From an uncultured Bacteroidales bacterium (GTDB lineage: Bacteria; Bacteroidota; Bacteroidia; Bacteroidales; F082), in assembly GCA_937896895.1 (NCBI GenBank), contig CALBNV010000013.1, positions 1 to 64,000 of the forward strand: a stretch of 64,000 bases of DNA, written 5' to 3'. The translations under genes and the position numbers were made by a program. The notes beneath the pieces are model-generated. The model ran no database searches. It saw nothing but the letters and a program-made list of their open reading frames with translations, and was not told the origin of the DNA. Of this stretch, positions 51,296 to 61,802 are shown piece after piece. Within the stretch, counting starts at the first letter, position 1. Every line of letters begins with the position of its first letter.

Positions 51296-51834
51296 TGGAT
51301 TGGAAAAAAATCATCGATAACAACTGGACTCTGTTCCTTGACCGTGACGGCGTGATTAACGTGCGCCTCATTGATGACTATGTCAAGAATATCAATGAGT
51401 TCGAGTTTATGCCTGACGTTTTGGATGCCTTTAGGATATTTGCGGAAAGGTTTGGCAAAATAATAATTGTGACAAATCAACAAGGTGTCGGCAAAGGACT
51501 TATGACGCTTGAAATCGTTGATTCCATTCATGATTTCATGAAAAAACAGATTGAAAATCAAAAGGGTAGGGTTGATGCCATTTATGTTTGTCCGCAGCTG
51601 AAGACTGAACCAGACAACTTCCGCAAACCAAGCCCCAAGATGGCATATAAGGCTCAAGCAGATTTCCCGGCAATAGATTTTAAGAAATCAATAATGATTG
51701 GCGACTCAAATTCTGACATTGAGTTTGGTCATAACGCTGGTATGCACACTATATTAATAGGTGATGAAGTGACAAAATCCGTCGCTGACGACAGGTTCGA
51801 CTCGCTGATTCTATTCGCTAACACATTAAAGTAA
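51295..51834 (+). CDS. gmhB: Heptose 1,7-bisphosphate phosphatase (HAD-IIIA)
   Basis: A 179-residue HAD phosphatase expected to remove the 7-phosphate from heptose 1,7-bisphosphate. Motif I is LFLDRDGVINVRL (Asp nucleophile and general acid), motif II VTNQQGVGKG, motif III around RKPSPKM, motif IV IMIGDSNSDIEFGHNAG. The zinc-loop cysteines of classic GmhB are largely missing (only one Cys at YVCPQ), so related histidinol-phosphatase-like activity is possible, but direct overlap with gmhA supports the heptose role. Confidence 0.85.
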   Translation: MDWKKIIDNNWTLFLDRDGVINVRLIDDYVKNINEFEFMPDVLDAFRIFAERFGKIIIVTNQQGVGKGLMTLEIVDSIHDFMKKQIENQKGRVDAIYVCPQLKTEPDNFRKPSPKMAYKAQADFPAIDFKKSIMIGDSNSDIEFGHNAGMHTILIGDEVTKSVADDRFDSLILFANTLK

Positions 51835-51842
51835 CACTTAAT

Positions 51843-53318
51843 ATGTCAACACTAATTATTTCAGTATTTGTAATTTACACGATTTTGATCTTGTTTATTG
51901 CACATTTGACTTCGCGTAAATCAGACAACGAAACTTTCTTTACCGGCAACATGAAGTCGCCGTGGTTTGTGGTCGCATACGGGATGATTGGCGCCTCACT
52001 GTCTGGTGTCACATTCATGTCGGTACCGGGCAATGTCTATTCAAGCCAATTTACGTATTTAGGCATCGTGTTCGGCTATATCATTGGTTATGCGGTAATT
52101 GCGTTTCTGCTTCTGCCATTGTATTACAAGCTTAACCTGACATCAATTTACACATATCTTGAGATGCGTTTCGGAAAGCAGTCAGAGAAGACCGGTGCTT
52201 TGTTTTTCATAATCTCGCGGCTTTTCGGCTCAGCACTTCGTATGTATTTGGTTGTCTTCGTGTTGTACGAATTTGTGTTCAGGGCATGGGGCGTTCCGTT
52301 CTGGATTCCAGCCGTTGTTTTCATCGTTTTCATCTTGATTTACACATTCAAAGGCGGCATAAAGACCGTTGTGTGGACCGATACATTACAAACCACTTTT
52401 CTGCTGCTTGCGGCAATAATAACAGTTGTTTGCACATTGAAAAGTCTCGATATGTCAATCCCTGATTTGCTCGCTGCATCATCAGACAGCGGACTGACCA
52501 AGGTGTTTGAGACCGACCCGAATCACAACAAATTCTGGCTGAAACAGATTCTCAGCGGTGCCTTTATTACCATTGTCATGACAGGACTTGACCAGGACAT
52601 GATGCAGAAAAGCCTGACATGCAAGTCGTTGCGTGACGCGCAGAAAAATGTGATGACGTCAAGTTTGCTGTTTATTTTTGTCAATTTGATTTTCCTATGT
52701 CTTGGTGCATCGCTCATTTATTACGCACAACAGACTGGTTATCAACTGCCTGTGAATGAAAGTGGAGTAGTGGTCAACGACAAGATTTTCCCCTCAATCG
52801 CGTTCTCGTTCAGCAAATTCACAAGTGTTGTCTTTGTTCTTGGCCTTGTGGCGGCGGGGTATTCATCAGCCGATGGCACACTGACGGCATTGACAACGAC
52901 AACTTGCTATAATTTGTTGAATTTCAATGGCAGAGATGATCTGTCGGAATCACAGAAAACAAAATTCAGAAAGTATATACACATCGGATTCGCGATACTT
53001 TATTTGTTGGTTATCATTGCTTTCCGCCCATTCCATAACCAGTCGCTGATCGACAAGGTATTTGAAATAGCCGGTTACACATACGGCCCGTTGTTGGGCT
53101 TGTACTCGTTTGGTCTTTTCGTCAAAAACCGCGTCCCAAACGACAAGTTGGTTCCTTACATCGCAATTATTTCACCGATTTTGAGTTATCTCCTGAACAT
53201 CTATTCAAAACAGCTGTTCAACGGATACCAATTCGGTTTTGAGATATTGATTGTCAATGGCTTGATAACGTTCACTGCGCTGTTTGCAGTAAGCAAAAGG
53301 CAAGTATTAGTCAAATAA
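51843..53318 (+). CDS. Sodium:solute symporter family protein
   Basis: A 491-residue SSS/SLC5-type transporter with about 13 membrane helices. Typical features: SDNETFFTGNMKSPWFVVAYGMIGASLSG at the first helices (FFTGNMKSPWFVVAYGM), SVPGNVYSSQFTYLG, FKGGIKTVVWTDTLQ, GLDQDMMQKSLTCKSL, and VAAGYSSADGTLTALTT with the Ser/Thr Na+-site region. Substrate cannot be told. It follows gmhB by 8 bases in the same operon. Confidence 0.9.
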   Translation: MSTLIISVFVIYTILILFIAHLTSRKSDNETFFTGNMKSPWFVVAYGMIGASLSGVTFMSVPGNVYSSQFTYLGIVFGYIIGYAVIAFLLLPLYYKLNLTSIYTYLEMRFGKQSEKTGALFFIISRLFGSALRMYLVVFVLYEFVFRAWGVPFWIPAVVFIVFILIYTFKGGIKTVVWTDTLQTTFLLLAAIITVVCTLKSLDMSIPDLLAASSDSGLTKVFETDPNHNKFWLKQILSGAFITIVMTGLDQDMMQKSLTCKSLRDAQKNVMTSSLLFIFVNLIFLCLGASLIYYAQQTGYQLPVNESGVVVNDKIFPSIAFSFSKFTSVVFVLGLVAAGYSSADGTLTALTTTTCYNLLNFNGRDDLSESQKTKFRKYIHIGFAILYLLVIIAFRPFHNQSLIDKVFEIAGYTYGPLLGLYSFGLFVKNRVPNDKLVPYIAIISPILSYLLNIYSKQLFNGYQFGFEILIVNGLITFTALFAVSKRQVLVK

Positions 53319-53332
53319 ATATTATCAATAGC

Positions 53333-54442
53333 ATGAAAAAATTATTTTTAATTCTACTGATGTCTGCTTCATTATTTTCTGAGGCTCAATATTTCACTTC
53401 GAGCACAAAAGACGCATCAACATGTGATGGTGTGGTCTATTTCTTGCCACGTAACGTGTTAAAAGTGGAATTGACTGTCCAAGAGACGGATTATTACGTC
53501 GGACCATACGCGGAATATGCCAAATCGGTTTTTGGAACCGATGATTACATAAGTGAAAACAAAACGAAATATGAAATTCAAGGCGTTGATGTTCAGGTTT
53601 TTAGCCAGCCAGATCCAGATGCTTCATATTGTGTGTGGCTTGATGAAAAGTCAAAGGAACATGGGACATTGGAGTTTTCAATGACAGACGATGGAGTCAT
53701 TCGGTCTTTTGGTGACAAAATCTCAACAGAAGGTTCTGATATTAGCTATATGGCTGCAAATCAATATGTTGAATTAAGTAAAACAGACAAATCGGAAGTT
53801 CATTTTATGAATTTTATCGGAGCGCAGCATGAACCGGAAGAAAACGAGGATGAGGAGGTTTCTGCTAAAGAACTGACCAAGGAAGACAAGGCGAAACAGA
53901 TTGTTGAAAATATCTACAACATAAGGAATCTATATAGAGATCTTGTCTCGGGCTTTCAGGAAGTGTCGTATGGCAGCACACTCAATGATATGGCAATTAA
54001 AACAAAACTCATTGAGGATGAATATGTCAGCCTGTTTGTCGGGAAAAAAGAAACTCATATCTACAAAAAAGTATTTTATATCACACCCAAAGCAAGTGAT
54101 AAAAACGACATGATTTCTATTGCAAAAATATCTGAAAATGAAGGTGTTATGGATGTTTCCGCAAAAAACGGAAATGCAATCAAAATTCAGTTTTCAACAT
54201 CAGAAACGATTGTATCAAACATCGCTCATTCTGACTCTGACATGGAAAAAACAATGTTCAACAACAAGTTGTTTTACAGAATTCCTGCGTTGACAAATGC
54301 AAAAATCTTATGTGGTAATGATATACTTGCAGAATATTCTTTGAGAATCAGTCAGTTCGGTGAAACGCTGACCATTCCGACAAACGGACACATAATTGTC
54401 TTCAACCCGAATACAGGTCAGGTTGTTAGAATAAAGGAGTGA
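53333..54442 (+). CDS. DUF4831 exported protein
   Basis: A 369-residue protein with a signal peptide (1-19, ending FSEAQ). The mature start, DGVVYFLPRNVLKVELTVQE and YYVGPYAEYAKSVFG, is diagnostic of DUF4831, a Bacteroidetes family of unknown role. An acidic segment (EPEENEDEEVSAKELTKED) separates two beta-rich halves. It is the last gene of the gmhA operon, 14 bases after the symporter gene, and a strong hairpin follows. Confidence 0.85.
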   Translation: MKKLFLILLMSASLFSEAQYFTSSTKDASTCDGVVYFLPRNVLKVELTVQETDYYVGPYAEYAKSVFGTDDYISENKTKYEIQGVDVQVFSQPDPDASYCVWLDEKSKEHGTLEFSMTDDGVIRSFGDKISTEGSDISYMAANQYVELSKTDKSEVHFMNFIGAQHEPEENEDEEVSAKELTKEDKAKQIVENIYNIRNLYRDLVSGFQEVSYGSTLNDMAIKTKLIEDEYVSLFVGKKETHIYKKVFYITPKASDKNDMISIAKISENEGVMDVSAKNGNAIKIQFSTSETIVSNIAHSDSDMEKTMFNNKLFYRIPALTNAKILCGNDILAEYSLRISQFGETLTIPTNGHIIVFNPNTGQVVRIKE

Positions 54443-54457
54443 CATGCGGCCACATAT

Positions 54458-54493
54458 AAAAGAGGGTGATTTCTGATTGAAATCACCCTCTTT
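54458..54493. terminator. Bidirectional terminator after the DUF4831 gene
   Basis: AAAGAGGGTGATTTC and GAAATCACCCTCTTT form a perfect 15-bp stem with a 5-base loop. It separates the rightward DUF4831 gene from the leftward DUF3127 gene. Confidence 0.9.
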
Positions 54494-54513
54494 AAGTTTT
54501 CGTCCTATCAAAA

Positions 54514-54933
54514 TTAGAACGGGAGGTCATCGCCGTTGTCGGAATTGGCGAAATACGCCTCATTCACTGGCGGCAACGGGGCTTGTCCGCCAAGATTCTG
54601 CTGTGGCTGAGCCATCGGCTGCGGCTGTGGTTGTTGCGGCTGCTGCGGCTGACCGACCGGCTGGCCTTGATTGAAGTCGAACCTGATGGCTCGAACGTCG
54701 GTGTACCATTTGCCATTAAATTCACGCGATTCAATGCTTATCTGAATCGTGACAACCTGACCGACAAAGAAACCGTTGGCTTCGTTGACGCGCTCATTCC
54801 AACATAAGACACAAATCTTCCTCGGGAAGTTTTCAATTGTCTCGATAATCAATTCCTGTTTTTTCCATGGACCGCGCGGGCTGTTGCCTTCGGTCAAAGT
54901 TCCTAACTGTACGACTTTTCCAATGAGTTCCAT
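54514..54933 (-). CDS. DUF3127 protein with SSB-like acidic tip
   Basis: A 139-residue protein. Residues 1-85 match DUF3127, an OB-fold family (MELIGKVVQLGTLTEGNSPR; KKQELIIETIENFPRKI; VGQVVTIQISIESREFNGKW; YTDVRAIRFD). Residues about 88-125 are a Gln/Pro-rich linker, and the chain ends in DNGDDLPF, which closely resembles the C-terminal tip of single-stranded DNA-binding protein. The architecture OB fold-linker-acidic tip is that of SSB, so a role at single-stranded DNA is plausible, though not shown. A TATATTTG -7 element and a 14-bp palindrome lie upstream. Confidence 0.85.
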   Translation of the reverse strand: MELIGKVVQLGTLTEGNSPRGPWKKQELIIETIENFPRKICVLCWNERVNEANGFFVGQVVTIQISIESREFNGKWYTDVRAIRFDFNQGQPVGQPQQPQQPQPQPMAQPQQNLGGQAPLPPVNEAYFANSDNGDDLPF

Positions 54934-54993
54934 ATACTTATATCTTTATTAATTTGATTTTTCGCTTTGTTTTTACCAAAAAAAATCTCGGTG

Positions 54994-55001
54994 CAAATAT
55001 A
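54994..55001 (-). promoter_or_regulatory. -7 element for the DUF3127 gene
   Basis: Minus-strand TATATTTG, 61 bp upstream of the start at 54933. The perfect palindrome ATCAAAATTTTGAT lies immediately upstream (55003-55016). Confidence 0.55.
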
Positions 55002-55002
55002 A

Positions 55003-55130
55003 ATCAAAATTTTGATAAATGAACATTTTTTACATATTTTAACATTTGACCCAATCAGACCGTTGTTCATATTAGATATTGTAAACCAACGTTTACAAAT
55101 TAATGTATATTTTTGGAAATAATATACATT
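55003..55130. other. Gene-free segment with three inverted repeats
   Basis: In the 326-bp gap 54934-55259 there is no credible gene. It holds a 14-bp palindrome ATCAAAATTTTGAT (55003-55016), TTGTAAAC-N4-GTTTACAA (55079-55098) and AATGTATAT-N11-ATATACATT (55102-55130). A plus-strand TATTTTTG at 55108-55115 fits a -7 element, but no gene follows on that strand before the terminator near 55200. Confidence 0.6.
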
Positions 55131-55193
55131 ATGTTAAATAGCATATTTGAAAAATACATCTGACCTTTTTTTCTTCATGCAGTTATTTTCAAC

Positions 55194-55230
55194 AAAAAAG
55201 ATGGCACAACACCTTTTAGGCTGTGCCATC
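55194..55230 (-). terminator. Terminator after the gyrA-TPR operon
   Basis: Minus-strand GATGGCACA, 13-base loop, TGTGCCATC and a six-T run, 30 bases after the TPR gene stop codon. Confidence 0.9.
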
Positions 55231-55259
55231 ACAAGAAAAGAGTAAAAACTAATTTGAAA

Positions 55260-56477
55260 TTAATTAAGTTCAGCTGCTTTGTCAGCCATCTTCAGACGAA
55301 CATAGCACATCTTAAGTGCTTGTTTGATTGCCGGTTCCGGGCTGAGTTCGTATGCCTTTACGACATACGGTAACGCTCTTTCATCGAATGCCTTACCTTC
55401 TTCCATCATTGACTTGTATTCAGCGACTTTCTCAATTGGAAGGTCATTTGCTGCATTGTATTTGTCAGCGGCCTGGTCAATCAAAATGCTGCCGGCATTG
55501 ATATATGCGTCAACATAATTTGCGTCAATTTTGATAACATTGTCATAGCACACGAGTGCATTTTCAATACTGAAAAGATCTGATTCCTCATTTCCGTAGA
55601 TTGTTCCGAGAATGAAATAATACACGGGCTGGTCAGGATATTTCTCGGCCATTTCTAAAATCTGATTGATGATCTCTGATTCTCTGTGAAGTGTTAAATA
55701 CGTGTTAATCATATCATTGACAAGCTGAGCATCTTCAGGATATTTTTCTCTTGCAATAGTGATGAATTCGACGGACTTCTCACCGTTTCCAGCTTCTCTG
55801 TATGCGTTGATAAGACCTGAATAGATGTTAGCTTCATCCATTCCGTTGCTAATAAGCTGTTCATAAACCTGAGCCGCTTCGTTGAATTTTTCTGTTTTTG
55901 TATAGCATAATGCAAGGTTTTGCATTGCAGCATCGTCAACGAGACCAATCTTTTGCGAGGCGAATACTGCCTTCTGGAAATTCGTGCAGGCATCTTCATA
56001 GTTGCCGTTGTTAAAGCTGTCAACGCCGAGCTGATAGAATCCGTTGCCGATGTTTCTCACGTATGAGGAGAGTTCCTGACCCATCTGAACGTAATATTCA
56101 GGGTCAAGTTGTCTGATTTTCTCAACAGCACTGAGGACTTTTGCATTGGCTTCTATATCTATGCTTGCAAATTCCGGATATGCGCCGATATAGTAATAAA
56201 CCACCGCGTAGTAATGCCAAGTCTTTGCCTGATTCATCGTAGCCTCATGGATTGAAGCAGCATCGATAGCATCTTTTGCTTTCTGCAGAGCCAATTTTGC
56301 GTTAGCCATCTGTTTGTCAGCCTTTTCAATTTTGTTTTGTACCTTGAAAGCATCAGCCTGTTCAATGTATTGCTTTGCGGTCTTCTGGAAGTTGAAAGCA
56401 TTCTGAACCTGAATGTTCTGTGCGAATGCGAATGAACTCATCAATGCAATCGCTAATGTTAAAACTAATCTTTTCAT
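55260..56477 (-). CDS. Exported tetratricopeptide repeat protein
   Basis: A 405-residue protein with a signal peptide (1-19, ending SFAFAQ) and TPR-type helical repeats throughout (YYQLGVDSFNNGNYEDACTN-like pattern at 155-175; NLALCYTKTEKFNEAAQVYE; YSGLINAYREAGNGEKSVEF; YYFILGTIYGNEESDLFSIE). It is likely a periplasmic scaffold for protein interactions; no specific function is known. It begins 25 bases after the gyrA stop on the same strand and shares its terminator, so it is probably cotranscribed with gyrA. Confidence 0.88.
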   Translation of the reverse strand: MKRLVLTLAIALMSSFAFAQNIQVQNAFNFQKTAKQYIEQADAFKVQNKIEKADKQMANAKLALQKAKDAIDAASIHEATMNQAKTWHYYAVVYYYIGAYPEFASIDIEANAKVLSAVEKIRQLDPEYYVQMGQELSSYVRNIGNGFYQLGVDSFNNGNYEDACTNFQKAVFASQKIGLVDDAAMQNLALCYTKTEKFNEAAQVYEQLISNGMDEANIYSGLINAYREAGNGEKSVEFITIAREKYPEDAQLVNDMINTYLTLHRESEIINQILEMAEKYPDQPVYYFILGTIYGNEESDLFSIENALVCYDNVIKIDANYVDAYINAGSILIDQAADKYNAANDLPIEKVAEYKSMMEEGKAFDERALPYVVKAYELSPEPAIKQALKMCYVRLKMADKAAELN

Positions 56478-56502
56478 TTTTCTGATTTTTTAAATTATAC
56501 AA

Positions 56503-59052
56503 TTATTCTTCTGTTTTGTTCACCTGACTGTCATTATTTTCTTCACCTTCAACATTTTCGGTGGTGTCAGCATTCTCATCTGTTTCTTCATCATCTTCAA
56601 AATGTTCGGCTTTGACTTTAGTGACAGCCGCAATTTCATCGTTATCGCGAAGGTTGATAAGACGCACGCCTTGTGTCGCGCGGCCCATAACTCTCAGAGT
56701 GTCAACGGCAATTCTGATAAGAATACCCGATTTGTTTATAATCATGAGGTCATCGCCATCAACAACGTCCTTGATCGCCACGAGCTGTCCCGTCTTGTCG
56801 GTGATGTTCATTGTCTTGACACCCTTGCCGCCTCTGTTGGTGATGCGGTATTCCTCGAGTTCCGAACGTTTGCCGTAACCTTTTTCAGAAACTACAAGGA
56901 CGTTGGTCTGCGGGTCATCGATGCAGATCATGCCAACGACTTCGTCATTGTCATTATCATCTATCGAAATCGCGCGGACGCCCGAAGCTGTCCTGCCCAT
57001 CGGCCTTACTGTCGATTCAGGGAATCTGATGGCTCTGCCCGACTTCAAGGCGATGAGTATCTCGCTGTTGCCGCTTGTCATCTTGGCCTCAAGCAGCTCG
57101 TCGCCCTCGCGGATGCCGAGCGCAATGATGCCCGTCGCGCGTGGTCTCGAATACGCCTCAAGTGTCGTCTTCTTGATGATACCTTTCTTGGTGATAAGTG
57201 TAAGATAATGATTCTCAACAAATTCTTGACTCATGTTCGTCAAGTTGATGTATGCCTTGACATTGTCATCTTTGTCAAGACTGATGAGATTCTGGATCGC
57301 ACGGCCTTTGCTCGACTTTGTGCCTTCAGGAATCTCGAACACCCTGAGCCAGTAGCACCTGCCCTTCTCGGTGAAGAAGAGCATGTAGTTGTGGTTCGTG
57401 GCCACAAAGATCTGTTCGATGAAGTCCTCGTCGCGTGCGTCGGAACCTTTCGAGCCTTTGCCTCCCCTACTCTGGCGGCGGTATTCGCTCAGGTTGGTCC
57501 TCTTGATATAATTAAGGTGTGAGATTGTCACGACGACGGCGTCGTCAGCGATGATGTCCTCAATCTTGAAGTCATCGGCCGTGCGCTCGATGGTTGTCTT
57601 CCTCTCGTCGCCGTACTTGTCTTTGACGATGAGAAGCTCGTTCTTGATGATGTCGAACTGCATGCTTGTGTTGGCAAGTATCTCTTTCAAATGATGAATT
57701 GTCTGATGCAGTTGTTCGAGTTCGTCCATAATCTTCTTGATTTCGAGGCCGGCAAGTTGTCCGAGGCGGTATGCCACGATAGCGGCTGCCTGCGGGTCGT
57801 CGAACCCGAACTTGTCCATGATGGCTTGTTTTGCCTCTAACGAACCACCCTTGCAAGCGCGGATTGTAGCGATGATCTCATCAACGATGTCGATAGCGCG
57901 GGCAAGACCTTCGAGGATATGTGCGCGTTTCTCCGCCTCACGCAAATCGTGTTGGGTGCGTCGGACAACAACCTCATGTCTGTGTTCGACATAATATTGA
58001 ATCAACTGTTTGAGGTTCAACGTATAAGGACGGCCTTTGACGAGGCATACGTTGTTGACGCTGAAAGAGCTTTGGAGTCCGGTGTATTGGAACAGTTTGT
58101 TCAGCACCACGCTTGACACGGCATCGCGTTTTAGTTCGTACACGATGCGGAGGCCGTTGCGGTCCGACTCATCGCGGATGTCGGCGATGCCCTCGATTTT
58201 CTTTTCGCTGATAAGGTCGGCGGTGCGTTTGATCATCTCCGCCTTGTTTGTCTGATAAGGCACCGATGTGGCGATGATTCTCTCATGTCCGCCATGTTCC
58301 TCAATTGTGGTGTTGGCACGCAGAACGATACGTCCGCGCCCGGTCTCAAACGCATCGCGGACACCTTCGTAGCCGTAAATGATGCCGCCGGTCGGGAAGT
58401 CAGGCGCCTTGATGTATTCCATCAACTCGCTGACTGTAATGTCGTTATTGTCGATATATGCAATGATTCCGTCAACGACTTCGCTGAGGTTATGAGGCGG
58501 CATGTTGGTCGCCATGCCGACGGCGATGCCGCTTGCGCCGTTGACGAGGAGGTTCGGGATGAGCGCCGGCAGAACTGTCGGTTCCTGTTCCGAGTCATCG
58601 TAGTTGTTCATGAAATCAACTGTCTCTTTATCAAGATCGGCGAGCATCTCCTCCGCGAGCTTGCGGAGACGTGCTTCCGTGTAACGCATAGCCGCCGGCG
58701 GGTCAGCGTCGATGGAGCCGAAGTTACCCTGACCATCAATGAGAGGATAACGCATGCTCCAATCCTGGGCCAAACGTACCATGGCATCGTAAACTGATGA
58801 ATCACCATGCGGGTGATACTTTCCTAAAACTTCGCCGACAACCTTCGCGGATTTCTTGTACGGGCGGTTTGACAAGACACCCATTTCGTTCATTCCGAAT
58901 AGAATGCGGCGGTGCACCGGCTTGAGACCGTCCCTGACATCAGGCAGGGCACGCGCAACGATGACCGACATCGAATAGTCGATGTAACTCGTTTTCATGT
59001 GATCTTCAATGCCAATGGGTACGATTCTTTCGCCTTCTAACTGTTCTTCCAT
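56503..59052 (-). CDS. gyrA: DNA gyrase subunit A
   Basis: An 849-residue type IIA topoisomerase subunit that cuts and rejoins DNA with GyrB to introduce negative supercoils. The breakage-reunion domain has the catalytic tyrosine at 124 ([11 protein letters not shown]) and the quinolone region [17 protein letters not shown], where the positions equal to E. coli Ser83 and Asp87 are Ser85 and Asp89, the susceptible form. The C-terminal pinwheel contains the GyrA box as [10 protein letters not shown] (near 535), which marks gyrase rather than topoisomerase IV. The tail is acidic ([20 protein letters not shown]). Complete. Confidence 0.96.
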   Translation of the reverse strand: MEEQLEGERIVPIGIEDHMKTSYIDYSMSVIVARALPDVRDGLKPVHRRILFGMNEMGVLSNRPYKKSAKVVGEVLGKYHPHGDSSVYDAMVRLAQDWSMRYPLIDGQGNFGSIDADPPAAMRYTEARLRKLAEEMLADLDKETVDFMNNYDDSEQEPTVLPALIPNLLVNGASGIAVGMATNMPPHNLSEVVDGIIAYIDNNDITVSELMEYIKAPDFPTGGIIYGYEGVRDAFETGRGRIVLRANTTIEEHGGHERIIATSVPYQTNKAEMIKRTADLISEKKIEGIADIRDESDRNGLRIVYELKRDAVSSVVLNKLFQYTGLQSSFSVNNVCLVKGRPYTLNLKQLIQYYVEHRHEVVVRRTQHDLREAEKRAHILEGLARAIDIVDEIIATIRACKGGSLEAKQAIMDKFGFDDPQAAAIVAYRLGQLAGLEIKKIMDELEQLHQTIHHLKEILANTSMQFDIIKNELLIVKDKYGDERKTTIERTADDFKIEDIIADDAVVVTISHLNYIKRTNLSEYRRQSRGGKGSKGSDARDEDFIEQIFVATNHNYMLFFTEKGRCYWLRVFEIPEGTKSSKGRAIQNLISLDKDDNVKAYINLTNMSQEFVENHYLTLITKKGIIKKTTLEAYSRPRATGIIALGIREGDELLEAKMTSGNSEILIALKSGRAIRFPESTVRPMGRTASGVRAISIDDNDNDEVVGMICIDDPQTNVLVVSEKGYGKRSELEEYRITNRGGKGVKTMNITDKTGQLVAIKDVVDGDDLMIINKSGILIRIAVDTLRVMGRATQGVRLINLRDNDEIAAVTKVKAEHFEDDEETDENADTTENVEGEENNDSQVNKTEE

Positions 59053-59092
59053 TTATCTTTTACCTTTAATTTTTAGATTACAAATTAAGTTA

Positions 59093-59100
59093 CAAAAATA
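59093..59100 (-). promoter_or_regulatory. -7 element for gyrA
   Basis: Minus-strand TATTTTTG, 40 bp upstream of the gyrA start codon. Confidence 0.55.
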
Positions 59101-59191
59101 CACATTTTTTCGATTTGTTGCACACAGCCGCGCGAATTTTTTATTCAAATTAAAATAGGGTCAAATGACCTCGTAAAACAAAATTTGTTTG

Positions 59192-59199
59192 TATCTTTG
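59192..59199 (+). promoter_or_regulatory. -7 element for clpC
   Basis: TATCTTTG, 20 bp upstream of the clpC ATG, divergent from the gyrA promoter. No CtsR-like or CIRCE operator was recognised. Confidence 0.55.
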
Positions 59200-59219
59200 C
59201 AGCCCGAAAAAATTGTAAA

Positions 59220-61802
59220 ATGGATCAGAAATTTTCACCAAGAGTGCGCGATATAATGTTTCATAGCCATGAAGAAGCTGTGAAGATGGGAAATCCGTAC
59301 ATAGGTTTGGAACACATTTTCCTTGGCATTATTGATGACAAAGACAGCAATGCAGTCCAGATCTTGAGAAACATGGACCTTGACATTGAAGTCTTTAGAA
59401 AAAAACTTGAGGCATCGATAAAATCAGCACCGATAATGTCGTCAAACAACGACAATATGCCCCTGACGAAACAGGCCGAACGCGCATTGAAGTTCACATA
59501 TCTCGTCGCAAAAGAGTTTAACAGCGACCAAGTGACATCCGAACATCTAATGCTTGCCATTCTTCACGATGACAACAATATTATTTCACAGAGACTTGAA
59601 TACGAAGGTGTTACATTTGAAAAATACAAAAAGGAGATTAAAAAGATAATGCCTGAAAGCATTGTTCCCAAAGATGATAAGCCGGCAGAGGCACCAAAGA
59701 ACATCTTTATGGATGACGAAGACGACGATGATGATATAAAAGTAACGGAAACACCGAAACCCAAAAGCAACTCGAAGTCGAACACGCCTGTCCTTGACAG
59801 CTTCGGTCGCGACCTGACCCGCGCCGCCGAGGAAGGCCGCCTCGACCCTGTCGTCGGACGTGACAGAGAACTGGAGCGAATCGCGCAGATCCTTTGCCGC
59901 AGGAAGAAAAACAATCCGATATTAATAGGTGAGCCAGGCGTCGGCAAGTCGGCAATCGCCGAAGGTCTTGCGATAAGAATCAATGAGCATAAGGTTCCGA
60001 GAACTCTTTACAACAAACGTCTTGTCATGCTCGACCTCGCGTCTGTCGTGGCAGGCACCAAGTACAGGGGACAGTTCGAGGAACGCATGAAGTCGATACT
60101 CAATGAGTTGGAGAAAAATCCTGATGTCATCCTGTTCATCGATGAGATTCACACCATCGTCGGCGCGGGCAACGCCAACGGCTCCCTCGACGCGTCGAAC
60201 ATGTTCAAGCCGGCGCTGGCCCGAGGCGAGCTGCAATGCATCGGCTCGACAACACTCGACGAATACCGACAGTACATCGAGAAAGACGGTGCGCTCGAAC
60301 GTCGTTTCCAGAAGATTTTGGTGGAGCCGACGACACCGGAAGAGACAATACAGATCTTGAACAACATCAAGAGCAAGTACGAAGACCATCATCTTGTAAA
60401 ATATGATAATGACGCCATCGTGGCCTGCGTTAAACTCACAAACCGTTATCTGTCAGAGCGTTGTCTTCCCGACAAGGCTATCGACGCAATGGACGAGGCC
60501 GGAGCGAGGGTGCATATCAGCAACATCAAGGTGCCGATTGAAATCAACGAGCTTGAAGCTGAACTCGAACAGATCCGTGAGGGCAAGAAAAAAGCCATAT
60601 CCGAACAGAAGTTCGAGGAGGCCGGCATGTTGCGTGACCGCGAGAAAAAGGTTGTTGACAGACTTGAAAACGCCAAGAAAGAATGGGATGACGAACTGAA
60701 AAATCACAAGGAAACCGTTACAGAACAGAATGTTGCTGAAGTCGTGGCGATGATGACCGGTGTGCCGGTACAGCGCATTGCCCGCAATGAAGGCGACCGC
60801 CTCATGAACATGGAAAACGAACTCAAAGGCACTGTCATCGGACAGGATGAAGCCATTAAGAAAGTGGCCCGTGCCATCCGCCGCAACCGCGCAGGACTCA
60901 AAGACCCGAACAGACCCATCGGAACGTTCATGTTCCTCGGCCCGACAGGTGTCGGAAAGACGTATCTCGCCAAGGTTCTCGCCAAGTATCTCTTTGATTC
61001 TGAAGAGGCTTTGATAAGAATCGACATGAGTGAGTACATGGAGAAATTCGCCGTGTCGCGTCTCGTTGGCGCGCCTCCCGGATATGTCGGATATGAGGAA
61101 GGCGGTCAGCTGACCGAAAAAGTTCGCCGCAAACCCTACTCCATCGTTCTCCTTGACGAAATAGAAAAAGCACATCCCGATGTGTTCCATCTGATGCTTC
61201 AGGTTCTTGACGACGGCCAACTCACTGATTCTCTTGGCCGTAAGGTCGATTTCAAGAACACCATTGTCATAATGACCTCAAACATCGGCTCTCGTCAGCT
61301 CAAGGATTTCGGACAGGGTGTCGGTTTCGGCACGCAGGCGGTCAAAGATGCGAAAGGCGTTCACGACCACAGCATCATCGAAAACGCCTTGCGCCGGCAG
61401 TTCGCACCTGAGTTCCTGAATCGTATTGACGACCTCGTGATTTTTGACTCTTTGAGCAAAGAAAGCATCAACAAGATTATCGACATCGAACTCAAAAACG
61501 TTTACGAGCGTGTCAGAGATATGGGTAACACATTGGTTCTCACCGACAAAGCCCGTGACTATATCGTTGAGAAAGGCTGGGACGAACAGTATGGCGCTCG
61601 ACCGCTCAAACGCGCAATCCAGAAATATGTGGAGGACGTCCTCGCCGAAGAAATCATCAAGACAAAGATGGTCAAAGGCGACAAGATTGTCATTGATTAT
61701 GACAAGGAAAAAGATGAAATGGTGACAGCCATCGAACATCTTGAGTTGCCGGAACCTGTTGTCAATGAAGAAGTTAAACGAATTGAAGAACCTGAAGCAT
61801 AA
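59220..61802 (+). CDS. clpC: ATP-dependent Clp protease ATP-binding subunit ClpC
   Basis: An 860-residue AAA+ unfoldase that feeds proteins to ClpP. Double Clp_N domain at 1-150, an acidic linker ([15 protein letters not shown], about 160-175), AAA1 with [13 protein letters not shown] (near 240) and [13 protein letters not shown], a UVR-type middle segment ([17 protein letters not shown], near 465) that marks ClpC rather than ClpB, AAA2 with [12 protein letters not shown] (near 578) and [13 protein letters not shown], and the D2-small domain. The adaptor genes mcsA/mcsB are not adjacent. Its stop codon overlaps the next gene's start by one base. Confidence 0.95.
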   Translation: MDQKFSPRVRDIMFHSHEEAVKMGNPYIGLEHIFLGIIDDKDSNAVQILRNMDLDIEVFRKKLEASIKSAPIMSSNNDNMPLTKQAERALKFTYLVAKEFNSDQVTSEHLMLAILHDDNNIISQRLEYEGVTFEKYKKEIKKIMPESIVPKDDKPAEAPKNIFMDDEDDDDDIKVTETPKPKSNSKSNTPVLDSFGRDLTRAAEEGRLDPVVGRDRELERIAQILCRRKKNNPILIGEPGVGKSAIAEGLAIRINEHKVPRTLYNKRLVMLDLASVVAGTKYRGQFEERMKSILNELEKNPDVILFIDEIHTIVGAGNANGSLDASNMFKPALARGELQCIGSTTLDEYRQYIEKDGALERRFQKILVEPTTPEETIQILNNIKSKYEDHHLVKYDNDAIVACVKLTNRYLSERCLPDKAIDAMDEAGARVHISNIKVPIEINELEAELEQIREGKKKAISEQKFEEAGMLRDREKKVVDRLENAKKEWDDELKNHKETVTEQNVAEVVAMMTGVPVQRIARNEGDRLMNMENELKGTVIGQDEAIKKVARAIRRNRAGLKDPNRPIGTFMFLGPTGVGKTYLAKVLAKYLFDSEEALIRIDMSEYMEKFAVSRLVGAPPGYVGYEEGGQLTEKVRRKPYSIVLLDEIEKAHPDVFHLMLQVLDDGQLTDSLGRKVDFKNTIVIMTSNIGSRQLKDFGQGVGFGTQAVKDAKGVHDHSIIENALRRQFAPEFLNRIDDLVIFDSLSKESINKIIDIELKNVYERVRDMGNTLVLTDKARDYIVEKGWDEQYGARPLKRAIQKYVEDVLAEEIIKTKMVKGDKIVIDYDKEKDEMVTAIEHLELPEPVVNEEVKRIEEPEA

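Noticed and set aside
51295..51834. gmhB gene as histidinol phosphatase
   Set aside because: The HAD-IIIA sequence alone allows it, but one-base overlap with gmhA and no his genes nearby favour the heptose pathway.
56602..57522. Plus-strand open frame of 306 codons opposite gyrA
   Set aside because: Antisense shadow of a highly conserved gene; no start signal or motif.
58790..58830. Possible quinolone-resistance change in gyrA
   Set aside because: The positions equivalent to Ser83 and Asp87 are Ser85 and Asp89, the normal susceptible residues.
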